From positions 221,792-285,791 of the forward strand of contig NZ_QDDR01000007.1 in NCBI RefSeq assembly GCF_003075525.1: a stretch of DNA of 64,000 nucleotides, read 5' to 3'. The notes beneath the pieces are model-generated. The model saw only the letters and a list, made by a program, of their open reading frames with translations, searched no databases and was not told where the DNA came from. Below are positions 61,786-64,000 of this stretch, one piece after another (within the stretch, counting starts at the first letter, position 1; each line of letters starts with the position of its first letter). Origin of the DNA: Pararhodobacter aggregans (lineage in GTDB: Bacteria; Pseudomonadota; Alphaproteobacteria; Rhodobacterales; Rhodobacteraceae). Both the position numbers and the translations under genes were made by a program.

Positions 61786-64000
61786 TCAGAAGTCCAGCCG
61801 CCAGGTGAGGCCGATCTGCGGCGTGATGGAGCCGGTGCCCAGCCCGTCCAGCCGGACCTCGCCGGTCCAGTTCAGCCCGCGGCCCGAGTCATAGCCGAAG
61901 CCCAGCCAGGCCCGGCCGCGCGTGTCGGCAATCGGCGCGGTCGAGGTCAGGTTTTCCAGACCGCCGTTTGAGAAGACCAGCGAGCCGCCGCCGTTGACCG
62001 TCAGCACCCCGCGCTCCAGCGCATAGACCCTGCGCACATCGAGCCCCAGCTCGCCCTGCAGCAGCGAGACGCTCTGCGCGGCGATCGGGTTGCCGTAACC
62101 GTCGATGAAGCCGTCGTGGCTGTCGGTGGTCTGGCTGATGGCAAGGCTGGGCGTGAAGATCAGCGCCCCGCGGGTCATCTCGCCCGCCAGCCGCACCGAG
62201 CCCAGCCAGCGCTCAGTCTCGAAGCCCGAGATGGTCAGGCCGTTGTCGATCGACAGCCGGTTGCGGGTCTGGCCATAGAGCAGCCGCGCCTCGTAGAACA
62301 GCGGGTTGTCGCCGATCTGGCCCGCCACATAGGGACCGGCCAGCCAGCCCTGCCCGCGCACGAAGCCGGTGGCATCGGTGCTGGTCATGCGGTCGAATTG
62401 CAGCATGGCGCCGAAGATCAGCCGCGGCCCGCTGACGAATTCCGCCCCGATCACCCCGAACAGATAATCCGACTGCAGGCCGCCGTCGTTGTTCCAGCGG
62501 CCATGGATATCGGCCCAGATGCCGCTCTGCCAGGAATTGCGGAAGGCGAATCTGCCGTCGATGCCGCGGCTGGCGATGTCCAACCCGCCCGGCGCGCTGC
62601 CGCGCAGCCGCGCGATCAGGTCGGGCTGGCTGGCCAGCAGCGCATCGGCGCGGTGCAGCATGAAGGTGGTCACCCGCTCTTCGGTCAGGGCCACGATCTG
62701 GCCCTCCACCCGCAGCAGGTTCGAGACCAGATTGGCCGCCCCCAGGCTCGAGTGCGCGACACCGGCCGGGATCTGCACCGTGACATCGCCGACCCCGGTC
62801 GGGATGATGGTGATGTCATAGCTCTGCCCCAGGCCGCTCAGCGCCGTGGCGCTGCCGCCGGTCACGGTGATCTCGCCCAGCATGAGCCCGGTCACCGCTT
62901 CCGAAAAGGCGGCGCTGACCGTGATCGGCGCCCGGCTGGTGATAGCGGTCGCCGCCGTGCTGAGCGTCACCGAGGGATAGACGGTGATATGCGTCAGGCT
63001 GGCCAGCGAGGCGGCGGCATTGCCGTTGCCGGCCGCGTCCTGCACCCGGTCGGCCGGCAGCATGACCGAGACCGGGCCATCCTGGACCGGGGTGATCTCG
63101 ATCACGTAATCGGTGCCCGAGCCGCTGACCGTGACCGTGGCATTGGTCGCCACGATCTCCGAGGCGGTGAGCCCGTTGACCGGCTCCGAGAAGGTCAGCC
63201 GCAGCGTATAGACGCCACCGACCGGCCCGGTCAGCTGCGAGGAGACGATGCCGGGCGGCGTCGAATCATGCAGCGCCGTCACCGGGGTCGAGGCGGTGTT
63301 GTCGTTGCCCGCCAGATCCTGGGTCGCACCGGCCGGGACGGCGACGCTGAAGGGCCCGTCGGCCAGCGGCGTCAGGGTCAGGGTAAAGACCTCATCCCCG
63401 CCCGCGATGGTGGCCGTGGCGTTGGTCAGCGCCAGATTGCCGGCGGCAAGGCCGGTGACGGGTTCCGAGAAGGTCGCCGTGGCGGTATAGACCCCGCCAG
63501 CCGGCCCGGTGATCGGCGAAAGCAGCACTGTCGGCGGGGTGGTGTCCGGCGGTGGCGCGATCACCTGGCTCAGGACCGGCGAGGTCGCCGCCGCGTGGTT
63601 CGCATCCCCGGCGTAATGCGCGGTGATCTCATGCGTGCCGGTGCTCAGCGCGCCGGTGGTCAGCGTCGCCGCCCCGCCCGTGAGCGTCCCGGTCCCCAGA
63701 AGCGTCGCCCCGTCGAAGAAGCTCACCTCTCCGGTCGGCCCGTCGCCCCCGGCCAGCGTCGCCGTGAAGGTGACGCCGCTGCCCAGCACCGCCGGGTTCA
63801 CCGAGGAGACGAGGCTCAGCCCGGGGCTCAGCGGCGCGATCACCTGGCTCAGGACCGGCGAGGTCGCCGCCGCGTGGTTCGCATCCCCGGCGTAATGCGC
63901 GGTGATCTCATGCGTGCCGGTGCTCAGCGCGCCGGTGGTCAGCGTCGCCACCCCGCCCGTGAGCGTCCCGGTTCCGAGAAGCGTCGCCCCGTCGAAGAAG
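61786..64000 (-). CDS. Ig-like-repeat adhesin with autotransporter barrel, 5' end outside window
   Basis: At least 738 residues are seen, and the frame is open to the window edge. From the N-terminal side there are 93-residue Ig-like repeats (GEVSFFDGATLLGTGTLTGG, THEITAHYAGDANHAAATSP), as in Big_3_5 domains. About three more diverged bacterial Ig-like units of the VTGLAAGNLALTNATATI and DLAGND type follow, then a linker. The last part, roughly 270 residues, is an autotransporter beta-barrel ending in WRLDF with a terminal phenylalanine. The protein should be exported to the cell surface as an adhesin or biofilm factor. Combining BapA-like Ig repeats with a type V barrel is uncommon. No start can be assigned. 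Confidence 0.88.
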   Translation of the reverse strand, partial: FFDGATLLGTGTLTGGVATLTTGALSTGTHEITAHYAGDANHAAATSPVLSQVIAPLSPGLSLVSSVNPAVLGSGVTFTATLAGGDGPTGEVSFFDGATLLGTGTLTGGAATLTTGALSTGTHEITAHYAGDANHAAATSPVLSQVIAPPPDTTPPTVLLSPITGPAGGVYTATATFSEPVTGLAAGNLALTNATATIAGGDEVFTLTLTPLADGPFSVAVPAGATQDLAGNDNTASTPVTALHDSTPPGIVSSQLTGPVGGVYTLRLTFSEPVNGLTASEIVATNATVTVSGSGTDYVIEITPVQDGPVSVMLPADRVQDAAGNGNAAASLASLTHITVYPSVTLSTAATAITSRAPITVSAAFSEAVTGLMLGEITVTGGSATALSGLGQSYDITIIPTGVGDVTVQIPAGVAHSSLGAANLVSNLLRVEGQIVALTEERVTTFMLHRADALLASQPDLIARLRGSAPGGLDIASRGIDGRFAFRNSWQSGIWADIHGRWNNDGGLQSDYLFGVIGAEFVSGPRLIFGAMLQFDRMTSTDATGFVRGQGWLAGPYVAGQIGDNPLFYEARLLYGQTRNRLSIDNGLTISGFETERWLGSVRLAGEMTRGALIFTPSLAISQTTDSHDGFIDGYGNPIAAQSVSLLQGELGLDVRRVYALERGVLTVNGGGSLVFSNGGLENLTSTAPIADTRGRAWLGFGYDSGRGLNWTGEVRLDGLGTGSITPQIGLTWRLDF
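63555..64000 (-). repeat. 279-bp near-identical tandem repeat in the adhesin gene
   Basis: One full unit (63555-63833) and part of the next (63834-64000) repeat with a 279-bp period, equal to 93 codons. Over the comparable 160 bases I count about three differences. The array continues beyond the window, so copy number is unknown. Confidence 0.88.

Noticed and set aside
61558..61971. Possible small gene in the region between the autotransporter and the importer
   Set aside because: The frame runs into the antisense of the barrel-coding region, has no ribosome site and no recognisable product.

Overview
The window is a very GC-rich, densely coding stretch of bacterial chromosome. Gene content (TRAP and peptide-type ABC importers, an aerobic 2-aminobenzoyl-CoA pathway, kynurenine genes, many short ATGA-type gene overlaps) and codon use suggest an alphaproteobacterium of the Rhodobacteraceae/Paracoccaceae type. 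That placement is inference; there is no rRNA or tRNA here to confirm it. I saw no rRNA, tRNA, CRISPR array, insertion sequence, integrase or pseudogene.

Layout. (1) 86-4223: an OmpR-type two-component pair faces a periplasmic redox and cell-wall operon. That operon holds a thioredoxin fused to a degenerate Lgt-like membrane domain, an L,D-transpeptidase lipoprotein and a DsbA-like protein. (2) 4367-10623: a TRAP transporter (dctPQM) diverges from a BKACE-family enzyme, a thioesterase, a cyclase-family hydrolase and a NodD-like LysR regulator. Two matching 17-bp dyads lie between the divergent units. (3) 10626-12843: a flavin monooxygenase and a divergent AraC regulator. (4) 12840-20720: a complete-looking 2-aminobenzoyl-CoA (anthranilate) operon and its divergent MarR regulator, followed by a UbiD/UbiX decarboxylase pair, a small IMPACT-family protein and a DUF2390-like gene (20847-23696). 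(5) 23693-35775: a peptide-type ABC importer with an embedded Asp/Glu-racemase-like gene. Around it are a TPP-dependent enzyme, an amine-oxidase-like flavoprotein, an AraC regulator, a RidA-like protein and an aldehyde dehydrogenase. No known pathway fits this set. (6) 35916-41126: a methyltransferase, a GntR regulator and hydantoinase/oxoprolinase subunits B and A. (7) 41315-43970: kynureninase, a GNAT acetyltransferase, a 35-codon ORF and tryptophan 2,3-dioxygenase. (8) 44380-55731: a Wzb/Wzc/Wza/WecA-type polysaccharide initiation, export and phospho-regulation locus with a methyltransferase, a GGDEF-EAL protein and a CheB-CheR-PAS protein. (9) 55759-61375: a second peptide-type ABC importer. 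(10) 61786-64000: the 3' part of an adhesin-like protein with Ig-like repeats and an autotransporter barrel, cut by the window edge.

The best-supported cross-link is tryptophan degradation. Tryptophan dioxygenase and kynureninase (section 7) would deliver anthranilate to the CoA-ligase and monooxygenase/reductase operon (section 4), about 20 kb away. An identical 16-bp box, TTTTAAACTTGAAACT, stands upstream of both units, and a related box precedes the MarR gene. One regulon therefore probably covers both. No formamidase gene sits beside kynU and kynA; the cyclase-family gene at 8885 is the only candidate in the window.

Other points of note: a BKACE enzyme lacking one of its two metal-binding histidines, two RidA-like proteins lacking the usual catalytic arginine, an Lgt relic without its essential histidine used as a thioredoxin anchor, and several symmetrical candidate operators.
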